Origin: Tetraselmis striata
Lineage: Eukaryota; Chlorophyta; Chlorodendrophyceae; Chlorodendrales; Chlorodendraceae
NCBI GenBank assembly: GCA_006384855.1
Contig: VCJN01001960.1
Span: 1-64,000 of the forward strand
DNA: 64,000 nucleotides
Direction: 5' to 3'
Under the pieces are notes generated by a model that saw nothing but the letters and a program-made list of their open reading frames with translations, had not been told where the DNA came from and made no database searches. This document shows positions 10,872 through 24,692 of this stretch, piece by piece. The position numbers and the translations under genes were made by a program. Position 1 is the first letter of the stretch; each line of letters opens with the position of its first letter.

Positions 10872-12049
10872 AGTAATTGTGAGGTGCCACCGCTCTGCTT
10901 TGTAGGGCGAAACTTAGAAATCAACACAGTTAGCAATAACCGTGATTCGGCAGACAAATAGTTGTGACTTTGGGCAACTCTTTTGTTGCTAAACTGTATG
11001 GTATGCTAAAACACGCCCAGCCTGGGGGTTGCTAAAGGGCATCACCCGCCCCAATCGGGTGTCTAGCTGTAGCCCTAGGCCAAACTGTAAATATCTTCTC
11101 TCTGCTGATGCTATTAGTTGCCTATAATTGGCGCTTTGGCAGCGCCAGTGCAAGGCAGGAATTCGCCGTGATTGTGATGCACCAGCAGGCAGATGTCCGG
11201 AACTTTGCAGCTGCAATCATTCCGAGCTCAATATCAAGAGATACTGGAGACGAGGGTACTTATAATTAAACTGTAAACATAGCTGGTATCTTCGAGACAG
11301 AAGACTGCAGGAGGCGCACCGCTATGGTGCTCGTACTAGGCACCACTCGTGTATGCTGATCTACTAGCGCGGCAGTGAGAATATATATGTACATATATAT
11401 ACACATACATGTATATATGTGTATATATGCTATTGCGATTCCTACAGCCTCTATCTCTTGGGATCGTACTCATCATACAGTGCTGTATATAAACGTTATT
11501 GCTTGTGGCTCATTTTGTGTTCTCATATGCTGCTGTCCAGAACTTCAGACAAGAAAGTAGGCACGACATGCTGGCAAGGGGTGTGTGAGTACCCAGGAAA
11601 GGACATTTAGAATGCTGTCATCCACGTGGAACTGCTGTGGCAACCCTTATCATGACATAGGCCACCCATAATATGATAATTGGTAAATACAGTGAAGAAA
11701 AACGAACATGTGCCCGTGCGCCGCATGTCGGTACCTGCATGGGTAGGATAGTCGTTGCGTCTTGATGGCATTTTCGTATGTGGTAATCCTTAGTATGTGT
11801 ATTCGGGTAGTTGCAATTATTATTATTATATTGTCCTTTTCCGGTGTACGTCTCTAATCCCGGTTGCTCCCACCCTTACAGGTACCGGCGCGGTAGTAGA
11901 AGAGATTCATTTATTTTTTTACATCAGTTTATGCTCACTAAAAGCAGAACTAAAAGCAACTGTGAAAGGTTGCGAACAAAAGAGAGATAAACGCCTGAAA
12001 CCACGGGTCAAGCAGGAGGCCAAGGAGCCAAGAACCAAGGAAGAGACAT
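10872..12049 (+). other. Intergenic region, AT-rich with a TA-rich microsatellite
   Basis: No gene seen. 11381-11430 is a nearly palindromic run of ATATAT/ACATAC steps. A TGTAA at 11086-11090 could be the poly(A) signal of the upstream gene, 215 nt after its stop. A purine-rich stretch (11960-12140) contains the word CCAAGGAGCCAA twice. Confidence 0.4.
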
Positions 12050-12213
12050 GAGAACCAGGCAATCAAAAAGTCGCCAAGGAGCCAAACGGTCCCGGCAAAC
12101 ACTGAAAGCCAAGGAACAACCAGCAAAAAACCGAAAGGGAAACATGAAACCAACGGGGAGCACCGCCCAGGGGTGGGCCATCAGCCGCGGCGAGTGCGCT
12201 TGCAGCCGATGAC

Positions 12214-12833
12214 CTAGGCCATAGCAACACAGTCATGCTGACGAGCAACGTGGCGCATGCGCATGAGCACAATCACGTGCCGCGCGCGCGGCCGCGACCC
12301 CGCCAAAAAGGTCGTCTGCATGCGCCATGTTGATGAGCAAAGAGAAACGGCAGACAAGAGCTGGCCGATTTTCTGGCCAGTGTGCGTCTGGCTAGCTTTC
12401 GCGATCTCCACCAAGAAGGCCTCAGCGTGCAGGGCCACCGAGCCGAACCCGGAGATGGCGAAAAGAACAAAGCGAGGCATGCCGGCGGCATTTCGGACAC
12501 CCTCGTCATACTGTTGGATTTTGTGGCGCTTTGCGGCCCGCAATGCAGTCGTTGGATCCGAGCTTGACACGCCAAGGACAGTGGCAATGGTGGTATCGAC
12601 AGCAACCGTGTTCCCGCGGATACCATCATACATTCACACCCAAAAATCCCAACATCGGCCGGCCGACCATCGCTGCCCTTTGGAAGAGAAACAAGCACTA
12701 CCGACGGGTCCGTGAGGATCTGGACACCCACGTCTAGGGCGGACTTAACGTCGTGGCAAACGTTGGAAAGGCCATGTGCCGCCCACTGGTGTGTGACGTG
12801 ATTGGAGTCGCCCGCCCCAGAGCAACGTGCCAC
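12214..12833 (-). pseudogene. Non-LTR (LINE-like) retrotransposon C-terminal domain remnant
   Basis: Two minus-strand frames, offset by a frameshift near 12620-12640, read in order: DGRPADVGIFG, then NTVAVDTTIATVLG, then AAKRHKIQQY and PRFVLFAISGFGSVALHAEAFL. A series of (Arg)-Pro-(Gly/Ala)-Asp-(Val/Ile), Val-Asp-(Val/Thr)-Thr-(Val/Ile), Lys-(x)3-Tyr and Phe-x-x-(Phe/Ala)-x-(Glu/Ser)-x-(Phe/Gly)-Gly is found at the C-terminal end of many non-LTR elements in algae, fungi and animals, where it resembles a restriction-endonuclease fold. The reverse transcriptase part is absent, so this is a 3' fragment. The family call is inferred from motif order only. Confidence 0.5.
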
Positions 12834-13518
12834 ATGATCAGCGTGCGCGATCGCCCAAGCCGAGGGAACTCCACGCCAGCAGCCTCAACACTGGCCTGCA
12901 TGCCTTGTACCGAGAAGGAGAAAAAAACACAAGGGCAGGGCTCACCTGGGAGGGAGAGGACAGAAGCCGCCGGAAGGCCCCTCTTCTATGTATGGTTCTC
13001 ATATTACCCTGCTGTACTCCATGTGGATATGCGAATCTCATTTTTGTAATTCACACTATCGGGAGACGATTACAGGCGGAGTCCTCGTACCAGCAGGGGT
13101 ATCCGGGTTCTCGGACGGTAGCATCAGCAGAACGCGAAACGCCGCGCCGGTTCGGGGGGCGGTTGATATAGACGACGCAGTCGCGCGCCACTCGCCGATG
13201 GCGCCGACGCCGGGCGGACAAATACAAAACAATACTCCTGGTGTCCCGGGTTGTCGGGAATTGCCAAACCCACGGCGGGGCGCACATCGCGTCGGCAACT
13301 GGAAGCTGGCACGAACACTGCTCAACATACCGCAGAGCCACATCACCAGGGCATACACGCATAAACGCGGAACGGGCGGCGGGCAGGCTTATTAACCTTT
13401 CGCGACTAGTACAGGTACTCTTACCGGGGGTTTCGTAGCGCGGGTAGCGCAGGCGCGACAAGGAAAGAAGGCCATCGGCATTCCATAGGCCAGCTATCGT
13501 CGTGCTATAGGCAGCACC

Positions 13519-15334
13519 ATGCGAGTCCCCGGAGTCGCGTCTCAGCCTGTCCAGGACCTGCAAGCAATTCTGCGTATGATGTCCAGGGGTCGCAAAGCGG
13601 ACAACTCTGCGAAGAAGGTACGCGTGCGTGCGCCGACACGCGCCACCGTCGGCTCCTGCTGCGTCGTGGGCGACTAAGCTTCGGTCCCGCGACCCCTCCC
13701 GCGCCCCCCCCCCCCCCCCCCCCCCCCCCCCGAGACAGACGCGAGTTTTGGAGCATTTGGATGCGGTTTTCAGGTATCTCTCATTCCGACGAATGATATT
13801 TATGGCATCATGCTTCTAGCGCCCTCGGTAGGCGAGCCTTTGGCTGCCGGCAGTGTGGCTGACGTGATGGGGGCACGCGCAGCGGGAGCGATGATGGGCA
13901 GATGAGCTGGGAGCGCGTGTCGGAGCTGATACATTGCATCGCGATGGTGCCACTGAGGAGCCAGCGGGAGAGGGTAGACCTCTATTCCGATGTGCTGATG
14001 GCGCTGAAACCGCGGGTCAAATCACCAGACCTACCCACGGCGCTCGAGAGCCTGACAGTGCGCACGTGCCTCATTGCCTCTAGCGTGCCCTGCCAATCAT
14101 GAAAACAGCCAGGAATGGTCACAACGTGCAGGAGGTTGAAACGCTGCTTAACTCAGGTCCTCGATACGCTGGTGCTCAACTTCCATGAAATGTGCATATG
14201 CGTGTGCGGCAACAAGCTGCGATGGCCGGCACGTCTCATCCGAGTGAGGGCCCAACTGCGCACAGCGCCCCATGCTGCAGTGGCAAGTGTACCGTCCTTC
14301 CTCTGGAGGACTCACGGCCTTGTTGCCTGTGCAGATGGCGACTGCAACGAGTGACAGCAATGGGTCAGCGCGCCGCGATGGCATCAGTGACGTGCGTGTC
14401 CAGCAGGCAGCCGTCCAGCTGTGCGCCAACTGGGCATTCACCTTCAGGCACGCACCGCTAAGGCAGCCTCTCTGATCATCCTTGCCCGTCACAGATATGC
14501 TGATACAAGCACGCTTATTCCGATGGAAAAGAATTTTGTATGACCCCACGCTATCCCCACAGTGAATATCCTCACTCTCTCAAGCCGCCGGGTGCTGTCC
14601 CGCTGCAGGGGTGATGACATGGGCCACGTGTACGAGCAGGCCTGCTACGAAATTCGGCAGAAGCATGTTGCTGTGCCGATCCCGTATACCATCGCGCGGC
14701 CAGTCCTGGAGGTGCGTGTACGCGGGGCGTCAGTCCACCTGCAATGGCCGATGTACCTGCGTCAGCCACCATCACCCTGAGACGCCGCAGGAGACAGATA
14801 TGACTGCGGCATGCGCCATGCCAGGGGACTGATGAATAGAGGACTGAGGCATGCTGCTCCTCTTGCTCGCGCAGTATGGCTTTGAGCCTGGGGTAGATTT
14901 CATGCGAGCTCTGGGCAGCAGCACCATGGGAAAGCCTGGCGGCATTCGGATGGAGACGCTCAAGGATGGAGAGGTGGTGCTGAGTCTGGATTCTGTGGCC
15001 AGCCGGTCACCATCGGGGCCACTCATTGCTGCACGGATGGGCAGTGGCATCGATGCAGACAACGCGGCCAACGCGGGCCGCCTGCTCGAGACCAGCCGGC
15101 AGCCGCAGCCGCATGGGGAGGCGCTGAAGGGCCGTGGCGTGCAAAAAGTGCCTCTCTTTCTGGGCGGTGGTGTATCCCCCCTTCGCGCTTGGAATTTGCA
15201 GTCGGAGGAGTGCGGGGTGATGAAGCCTGCGCACATTGGGGGCGATCCCTCCTCTACCATCAGAGGGAGCACCCTGCGCCCAGCGAGCTGTATGCATCTC
15301 TCCTCATTCAAAGCCCACGTTCCTCCACACGATG
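13519..15334 (+). CDS. Unrecognised multi-exon gene (partial model)
   Basis: Putative exons are 13519-13617 (ATG start, ends before GTACGC), 13902-14057, 14335 to about 14447, 14563-14711 and 14875-15334, each with plausible splice sites. Exons 1-2, 2-3 and 4-5 join in phase 0. Exon 3 would end at a GC donor in phase 2 while exon 4 needs phase 1, so one of these borders is wrong. Exon 2 encodes a helical segment (ERVSELIHCIAMVPLRSQRE...). Exon 4 contains GDDMGHVYEQACYEIRQKHV. Exon 5 begins YGFEPGVDFMRALGSS and becomes low-complexity. I recognise no family. The last exon runs into a donor (GTGAGT at 15335) with no convincing exon afterwards, so the gene may be truncated or decaying. A 28-base poly-C lies in intron 1. 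Confidence 0.4.
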
Positions 15335-16800
15335 GTGAGTGCTGCCATGCCACGTCCATGTCATGCTTACTGATCAACTGCCCATCGTTAGCACGAAGAC
15401 CTGCTGATTCTTAAATCTGCTGATGGTGGGTGCGGCTGTTACCATTTCATCACACTATCAACGGCGGTCATCTTTTCATCACGCGATCACTGGTTATGCT
15501 TTAACGAGCATTGGCAGAGTGCCCTTAAACCGGAGCATGGCGCTCCATTCTCTTCTATCTCTTTACCCCCCACACTTTCCTGATGCATGCAGAAACACCA
15601 ACTGAGATTAATTTGAAAGTAACTTCATTTGGTCTCAGGCTATGCTCAGACTTCATTTGGTCTATGTACTATGTACCACATGATGAACCTCTTCAGAGTG
15701 AAAGCAACGCCGGCCGCCTCTAGGAGGCCGCCCCACTGTCCCAAGCGACCAGGAAAACAGTGAAAGCGGGGATGGGGAGTGGGGGGGGGGGGGAATGGGG
15801 GGGGAGGGGGGGGCATGCTCGGTTATTTGTAGCGCTCCACATACTGATATGAGTAATCCTTGACGTAGGCTGCTTCCCTTCCTCGATACTTTCCGTTCAT
15901 TCTGTAGCAAACCCTATCCCCGTACCGTACCGTACTCGTAGCAAACCCATCACAGTAATCTTTGTACTCTTACCGCTGGTTCAGGTCAAATTTTTTTTAA
16001 GTACCGACTATTTCAGAACTTCGGAATTGATTTGATGTGCTGGGCGATAGCGACTCCGACAGCATCGCAGCAATCAGCAATGTGCAGTGCTATGCAAATA
16101 ATTGAACCGGCCCAGCACGCATCCTATCACGGTATGTACATCATATTTCGATATTGTACGTTATGGAGGGCTCTCAAATGAAACCTGCTAGATGTTTCAG
16201 TTGCTTCCGGAAATAAAGTGATGAGCGCCACTTCTTGCATGATGACAGCAGGGGTAATATCATTTTCCCATCATTTATGAATCCGTTTTTTTATATGTCG
16301 GCTCTTCTCATATCTATATCAAGTAATCTTTTTGGTCACAGGGAGAGCGTCAAGAGAATGCACGCAAAGTACTATATCAAGTCGTACGCGTGTCGTACAT
16401 GGCGTGGTCGACAGCAATGCCAAGTCGCGACTAGCGACTCTAGCGTACCTCAGCTCTGCCGCTTTCAGTACCCGGGTACTATCACAACGTACAGATGATA
16501 GGTAAGGATTAAGGATACCGGCACTCGTTGCGCGGTACCGGTCGCACGATGGAACGAGTCACACCTGTCCCTGTACGAACCGGTATCCGACGACCCACCA
16601 GCACGACTACCCAAACCTGATCTGCCCTGCCGCGCCCTCCATCAGCTGGTCACCGCAACGTTCGCCCTCTCACAACCTCACACCGCGGCGCAGCCGCACT
16701 GCCCGATATCCCAGCGCGCAGGCGTGCCGTTGACCCAGGCAGCTCAACCGCCGGCTCTCTCCCCCAGCCGACAGCCGCTCCAACCGCAGAGGAGGTCCCG
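15335..16800 (+). other. Region between genes, no coding sequence recognised
   Basis: Contains a G-rich stretch at 15778-15812 and an inverted GGCCGCCTC/GAGGCCGCC at 15713-15734, followed by AT-richer DNA. Nothing looks coding. The 300 bases before 16801 presumably hold the kinesin promoter; they are C-rich with no clear TATA element. Confidence 0.35.
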
Positions 16801-17008
16801 ATGCGGCTCTTCAGCGGCCGGAAGGGGCGCGATGACGGTCATCAGCCGCCCTCCAATCCGGACTCGCCCGCAGGTGCGCCGTGCGTATCAGGCCCGACCA
16901 GTCCGGTGGCCGAGCAAGGGGCGCTCTGGCAGGGAGCTGCGTCTATTTCACGAGCTGCCTGCCCCACTAGCGAGTCGCCACCATATGCGTGTTTGTGTGG
17001 AGGGGGGG

Positions 17009-17040
<32 letters not shown>

Positions 17041-20000
17041 GCTGAGCTTCCGTCCGTTCAGTCCGGTGTAGCCTGACGTTGTGGTTTCGGAACTGAACTG
17101 CATTCGAGTTTAGATCAGCCTGGAACCCTTTTACGGTACTCCATCCCAATTTCTGGCTGAAGGTCGACTGCAGGGGCTGAACTGAGCTATAGGGTGGGCT
17201 GGGGGCCTCGGTCAGAGTCAGGGCGCGTCGGGTCCCGGAATGGCTCTGTCAAGCAAGTTCCGCCTAACCTGGGCTGAGACAGCGACTGCCCCTGGTTGTG
17301 CCTCGCAGGCTCGCTGCGCGGTGGTGCCGGCAGTGCCTCTTTCCAGAATGCCTCGCCGTCGCCCCAGTCGAGCCCCGCCCCTGCTACCACCACCGCCAGG
17401 ACGGCCGCCAGGGTCAGGCCTGCCACCCTTCTACCGCACCCCGCTGGCCAGTGGCTGAACCCTGCCTTAGCTCCGCCCAGACCCTGCCTCTCCGTTTCTT
17501 CCCATCTGCTCTACCAACTCCCGCCCCCCCCCCCCCCCCCCCCCCACCCCCCCATTGTGCCTGGCAGGTGGCGCAGTGCGCGCAGGACGTGACGAGCCTG
17601 CGGGAGGCCATCCATGTGTGCACTGACGCCGCGCAGCAGCAGCGCGCAGGGCAGAGGTCGGCGGAGGACGTGCAGGCAATGCTGGTCAAGGCGGCCGTTA
17701 AGGCGGAGAAGTGCTACGAGTGCGCTCCCCTGCCCCCCCCAACCTCCCCAGCCCCGAACGCCCCCCTCCATTGCACTTCCTCATACAGGGTTGGTGCTTA
17801 CCCTGTCTCCCGTGGCTGAGTGCTCACGCCACCTGGCAGCTGGGGAGGCCAGGTGGAGTCGATGCTGCAGGACTGCACGGAGGACGAGGCCACGCTGGGG
17901 CAGCTGCTGCAGACCAACGACGACCTCCAGGCACCGCCCCGCTGCCCACCTACTGCCCTGCCCTGATGCACATCTTTGCACCCTCCTGCTGTCCCGCTGC
18001 TACGCTGACGCCGCTGCGGTGCCGCCCCCCTCCTCGGCAGGATGCACTGAAGCGCTGGCAGACACTGCTGTCACTGGACATCAGTGACCGCGCCCCCGCC
18101 GGCGCCGGTGCGCCGCTTACCATCACCCCTTTCTTTTCTCCTTCCCTCAGTAAAGAGGGGAGGGAGAATCATTCAGTGCATGGCGGGGCCAAAAACTTGT
18201 TTTTTCAGTCTGTTTAGAGATCCTTACATTCTCCCCAAAACTGGTGTTCCTGCCATCACATGTACCTTTGATGTATTGGTCGATTGTCTGAACACGGTTG
18301 AAGGAGATGGCAGTGGAGTGTTATGTTTGATATCCTGCAAGGCAAGGGCTTAACGCGGGGGCCTGAAGTTAGTAATGATGCGGGCAGCAAATCAGGCACA
18401 TTAGCACTGCAGTACGGTCACCGCCGACCCTGTGGGTGTCGTGACTGCGATACTGGGTGCGGCCCGCCCCTGACGCTTCGCTGGGCGGCGCAGGCGGGAG
18501 CAGCCGGGAGTCGTACACGGAGGAGGTGGGGCTGGACGTGCTGCAGGCGCTGGGCGCGGTGGACAGTGGCAGTGGCGCGGCGGCGGAGGCCCGCCAGCAG
18601 GCGGCGGAGCTGCAGGCGGCGTGCGAGGCGCTGCAGCAGCAGCTCGCGGCGGCGGACGCCAACAAGGCGGCCGCGCTGGCGGGCATGGCGGCTGCCCACT
18701 CCACGGAGATAAACAACACCAAGGTGCGGCGCCCGGGAGGGGTCCGCCTCTCCGGGCACATCGCACCTTTTTGTGTGTGTGTGTGTGGGAGAGGGGGGGG
18801 GGGGGGGATGTGTGTTCATACTGCATGTGATGTTGTGCTCGACCAGGGAGAGCCGCATTGTGCTCGGTGCTGGCAGATAGGGGCATTCAGTAGCATTTCG
18901 CCCTATCTCCAGCGCACTCGCACTCCCGCCATCACGGGCTCCCTGCCGGCCGACGTCGTGAGGCGGCACATTAAGGATTGAGAATGATGCCGCGGATGCT
19001 ACAGGGGGGGTATCATGACGGAAGAGAGGTGATATCATTATTCTGCAGCGAGGTGTGACATTGGTGATACGCGATAAAACGCGCCGGTTCCTACATTGTC
19101 ACATTATCCAAGGAAAAAACGCAAATATGTCGCGCAGATGGATTTCGGGTGCAATCGGAAGTTGATGGGAATTGGGGGAAGGGGGGGGGGGGTCGTGCAA
19201 CGGCTGCGTGTAGTGGCATGATGGCGAGGGAGCCACAGTGGCGCCGGCAGCTGCTGATGGGGGTGATGCTGAAAGTAGCCCGCGAGACATGCCGCTGAAT
19301 GGATGGTCTGCTGGATGTGCCCCATCCCTGTTAAGGGCCTGGCAGTGCGCAAGATCAAGGAGCTCATGGCGCAGATCGCGGAGCTGGAGGCGCAGGCGGA
19401 GGCGCTGTCCGCGTCCAGAGCGGCGGCGGAGGAGCGCTCGGAGGCGGCGGAGGCGGCGCTCACCTCTGCGGCAGCATCCTCGGCGCCTGCGGTGAGCGCT
19501 GCGTGCCGTGTTTCCCTTGGCGGGGCACAGGGAAACGGAGGACAAGGGGGGGCCTTAACGGGTCATTCCATCTAGTAGGTTCAACGCAGTCCCATTCGCT
19601 GTATTCCAGGCCCCAACACCTCGCCAGCCATCACTCCTTCCAGCCCATAGATGCGAGCAATGCCGTCAACAGCCCACGTATGGTCAGAGTGACTCTTGTG
19701 AGTGGGGCTGTGCCGCGGCAGAGCGCGGTGGACTCAGCGGAGCTGCAGCGGCTGAAGGCGGAGGTGGAGCGCACGCGCGGGCAGCTGGCGGCCACGCAGA
19801 CGCAGCTGGAGGGTGCACAGGCGGAGGTCCGCCGGCTGAGGGCGCTCGTGGGGCAGCTGGAGATGCAGGTGCGGCGCCTGGCGGTGGGCAGTGCGCAAGC
19901 CCTGCGTGGCAGGGGAAGCCCTGGCGCATCGTGGGACGCCCTGTGAGCTGCTGTCGTGGCGCCACGGCATAGCCCTGCATAATGGCCACGCGTTGCCATA

Positions 20001-20046
20001 ATGCTACGAATAGACACTCCTGCCAACAGGACTTGGGAGTTGAAGC

Positions 20047-20077
<31 letters not shown>

Positions 20078-22605
20078 AACTACCGGGAACACCCCATTGG
20101 GTTTGCAGGTTTCGTAAACAGGGGACTGTTTTGCCTCATGTCTTGAGAACACCCGCGATGCTTTCCAAATCGTATCCACCGTTTCACATTTCTTCCATAA
20201 GGGGGGGGGGGGGGGGGAGTTCCCAAACACTGGATGCGTGTCATCCCAGAGTGTGTGCATCACAGCAGATGCATAACTAATTACAGGCGGCTTTCATTCT
20301 GATTTGGCTCCTGCATGTACGCCAGCATGCGACACGCCATGGCGTGGCAACTCCCACTGGAGCCGGCTGACATGTCTGCGGTCGGGCGTGCAGGTGATGG
20401 AGGCGGGCCAGGACAAGGCGCAGGGCGTCGCGGACGCGGAGGCCAAGTTGACGGCCAAAGACGCAGAGCTGGCGGCCATGCAGGTGCCCCACCCCCCCCC
20501 CCCCCCCCCCCCCGCAGACTATTTCACACTAGGCCGTCCCATCAGCTCAGTTGTCCGCAGCCAGCATCCTGCCGAGGGCGCCGGCGCAGTTTATTGATCC
20601 CAGGCGCGATGGTTGGCTCAACCAGCCAGCAGGCACAGGCAGACAAAAGGATATAGTGCTGAACCCTAACGTAAAATCCCTATACTCGTAGATCGGTGGT
20701 ATGCAAGGCAATTTGAGGCCTCGTGACAACACGGGGCTGCGTACGTGCGTCGGTCTGCATACAACACTTTTGTGTGTTTGTATTGGTCTGGCTGTTTGTC
20801 TATGTCTGCTGCGCCACTGGCTTATGGGCCTGCGGTCTTTGTAGGTGAGAGGAAGGGGGGAAGGAGGGGTCGGATATGAGATGTCGTTTCGTCCCTCACA
20901 TTCTGTGCAGTGTTTCGTGGTTCAAGTTTCCGAAAGAACCCCAGGCAAGCATTGAGGGCGGCGGTAAATCCTGCGATGCGTGTGTCTCTTTATTGTTTCT
21001 GCTGGAATGTTCCGCTATTATACATCTGCATACAGCACACGCATGCAGCGCTCTGCACATGCTGTCACGCTGCAGTGGTGCCTTCCCCCGGGTCTCGTGG
21101 TCAGCGTTGTCTGACGGATGGTGCCTGAACGCTGGACTGGTGCCTCATCCGCGCCCAGGGCAAGCTGGCCTCCATGTCGCAGAGCGCCGCAGCCGCGGAG
21201 GACTACAAGGTGCGGCGGCTGGCACCCCGGGGCCCCTGGATACCCCTGAGCAGCCGGCGCGCTCTGACGGTGGCTGCTGTGCTCTTTTTGCCAGGCGCGC
21301 GTGGAGGCGGCGGAGAAGGCCGCCGCGTCGCTCAAGCTGGAGCTGCGCAAGGAGGCCATCCTGCGCAAGAAGGCCTACAACCAGATCCGTGAGATGAAGG
21401 GCAACATCCGGGTGATGTGCCGCGTGAGGCCGGCCATTGTGGGCAACGGCCGCGCCGAGGAGGCCGCGGATGCGGCGGTGGAGGTGCGTTCCCTTGGCGC
21501 CTTGTCGTGGTGGTGGTGTGGGGGGGGTTGTGCATGTTGGGACTGCCCGACCAGTGTGCAATGCACATACAATGACACCTACCTATATGATGACCCCCCT
21601 ATAATGAACCCACCCCCATGCTGAAGGGGGGGGGCATAAACGAGCGTGATAGTAAATTCATACCCCTGAGGTGAACGCGCCCCTGTAGTGAACGGGGGGT
21701 GGGGGCCCCAAGTGTTCATTATAGAGGTTGTGTCACTGTATAGGTCCATCCGCTCTATATTTATATGCTCACCGGTACCATGCAACTTGTCTGCGGATCC
21801 CGAACAAATCATTTGTTTCTGCCACACCGCGCCCAGAATTCCGTTCTCAATACTCGGTGTGGCCTGGCAAATTAGGGGGAATGTGTCCCCCCCCCCCCCC
21901 CCCCCCCCCTCCCCCTTTCTAGGTAGGTCACATGCTGATGGAAGTGTAGTGGGACTACAGCGAATGTTATCATAGATTGCAAGCAAGCTCAACCTGAGGC
22001 TTATTTCTCCAGATGTCCTTATCTTCCCTGATTGGCGTTGGTGCCGGTACTCACATATTAGGTTGACACTATCTCCATAGCTCGGATATATCACCAAGAT
22101 TGTTCCGTTAACTGCATGAACAAGACATGACAATATAGCGGGAGGACAGCTAGCGCCAATAAGGCATTAGGTGCGGCGCGGCCGTCCATGCGCCCTGACA
22201 GGTTTCCTGCGCTGCAAGTCTAAGAGCCCGCTGTTCCGTGGGCGCCCGCCATCGCCAGGTGAAGGACGAGTTCACGCTGTCCGTCGACGACGGGCGCGCC
22301 CCACAACCCCGCAAGTACGAGTTCGACACCTGTTTCGTGCCGGCGGCCTCCCAGGAGGAGGTGTACGCCGAGACGGAGGTGCGCCGCGTGCGGGTCAAAC
22401 CCCCCGAGCCAAAGGCCCAATCCAGGACCGCCATGCTTATTGACTGACGCCGTATCAGCGCTCAGCGACCGTTTGTGTCATATCACTGCTCTGCCGCGGC
22501 CAGCTGCTGTAGAATCCTTTCCGCATCTGCGCGACACGCATCAGCTTCGGCTAGCTCGAGAATTCTGGATTGTGTGTATGTGTGTGTGCGCGTGTGTGGC
22601 TGCTT

Positions 22606-22655
<50 letters not shown>

Positions 22656-23243
22656 ACTCGTACACTCCCGCCTGTGCCCGTGAGGTGTGCAACCCAACGC
22701 CCCCAGGTGCGTGCTTGCGATGTTGCAGATCCTTAGCAGAATCAATGCTTCACCCCTAGACCTATCACCCTGCAGCCCGAAGTTTCGCCTCTCAATCAAA
22801 AGTGCAATCAATGGATAATTATGGGCGAATGTCAGGATGTGTGGGTTGCTTTCTCAACGAATCCCGTGCGCCTCTTCGATTGCCCCCCCCCCCCCCCCCC
22901 TTCATCATCACCGCTACGGGTACTGTTGCCAGAGTTGTGTAGTGTGCCTAGCCACCTGCTGGCCAGGTACCCCCTCCTTTGCTGACATTCCCCTCACTTC
23001 CCAATGCAGTCCTTGCTCCAGTCCGCCTTCGACGGCTACAACGTGTGCATCTTCTGCTACGGCCAGACAGGCAGCGGCAAGACGCACACCATCACCGGCA
23101 CCGCCACCGCGCCCGGCATCATCCCGCGCGCGATGGAGGGCATCTTTGCGCAGGCGGCGGACGCGGCGGTGGAGATGAAGGTGTCATGCTACATGCTGGA
23201 GCTGTACCAGGTGATAACCCCCCCCCCCCCCCCCCCCCTCTTT

Positions 23244-23286
<43 letters not shown>

Positions 23287-24651
23287 TGCTATTCGGATAG
23301 CAGCAGCATCTTGCCATTGAAGATGATACATGGCAAAGCAGCCAGCCTTAAACGCAGTACGTGGTCCGACATGCGATACATATCTGTAATGTGAGTTGTA
23401 CTATCACTGTGTTGCACAAACTATACTACCTTCCGTGATGATGGTGGTGGATGTCTGTCATGGTATCTGTACGAGGCTGGGTTCTTTCATTGAAGTAAGC
23501 AGGAAGGGCGCCGAGCGCCTTATGCCGATCACGCATTCGGCATTCGACCTTTCGGCAGGTGTGCGGCGATGGCCTTCTTTGTTTGTCACGTCGATTGGGT
23601 GGCGCTTTGGGCATGGCTCGCCCTGATTCGGTTCGCCGGTCCGGGAGTTCTCCACATGGTCGCTCGGGGCAACCGGCGTGTGGTAGTGTACGAGGTATTG
23701 CGTAGTCTTAGTCGCCGCGCTCCCTTGGTCAGTCGCCATGGATGGTCGTGGCCGATCAGGCCACCAAGCTCTAATGCGCACACCACGCCACGCGTGCCCG
23801 GTTTGTGTATCCCTGCTAGTAACAACTTTGAGACCACATGCTAAAGCATGCAGTGACATGCGCCCTGCTATTCCTTTATTCATGCCACCATCTAACGCCA
23901 CCTTTATCATAATGTCTCCAGCCTGTTCTCCCCCCCCCCCCCCCCCCCCAACCATGCCCCCGTTATGCCTCTCGGCGGCGATGATGCTCTGGCTTGCCCA
24001 TGCTGACCGGTGGCTCATGGATGTGTGGCCGCGCTGCTTGGTGTTCACCCCCGCAGGACTCGCTGCTGGACCTGCTGGCGCCCTCCGCCTCGGGCAAGCT
24101 GGCCATCAAGCGCGACGCCAACGGGGCGGTGCTCGTGGACGGGGCGCGTGTGGTGGCGGTGGCGTCGCAGGAGGAGTTGGCGGCGGCGTTCAAAACCGGC
24201 CTGGAGGGCCGCAAGACGGCCGCGACCAAGATGAACTCCGAGGTGGGGCCGCCAATGTGCTGCTGCGCTTGATACTCAGCAGCAGTTCTGGCCACCGGGG
24301 ATGTTAGCCACTGCCAGCTATGCGGATGGCTACGGCCATCCCCTTATGTCGCCCGTTCATAAAGGATCAGGACCCCGCTGCTTTAATTCACTGTTATAGC
24401 GTTAGTAATGGTTTATATAAGGTACCAATGTAGACATATGTGCTGTTGGGACAGCGGTAGGGGTCCCGTGTTGACACAAGGTATACCGTGTTAAGTTAAT
24501 GAATACTGTGTATATGGCTTCGATGCACGGACCGCAACGGATATGGTTTCGGAGCCGCCATGCTCCAAAACCACCCGCGATTCGTGGTTTCGGAGCATTT
24601 GTTGCTGATTCCGGTGTCACATTTACGTGGTCGACTGACAAGTACTGCGCA

Positions 24652-24692
<41 letters not shown>

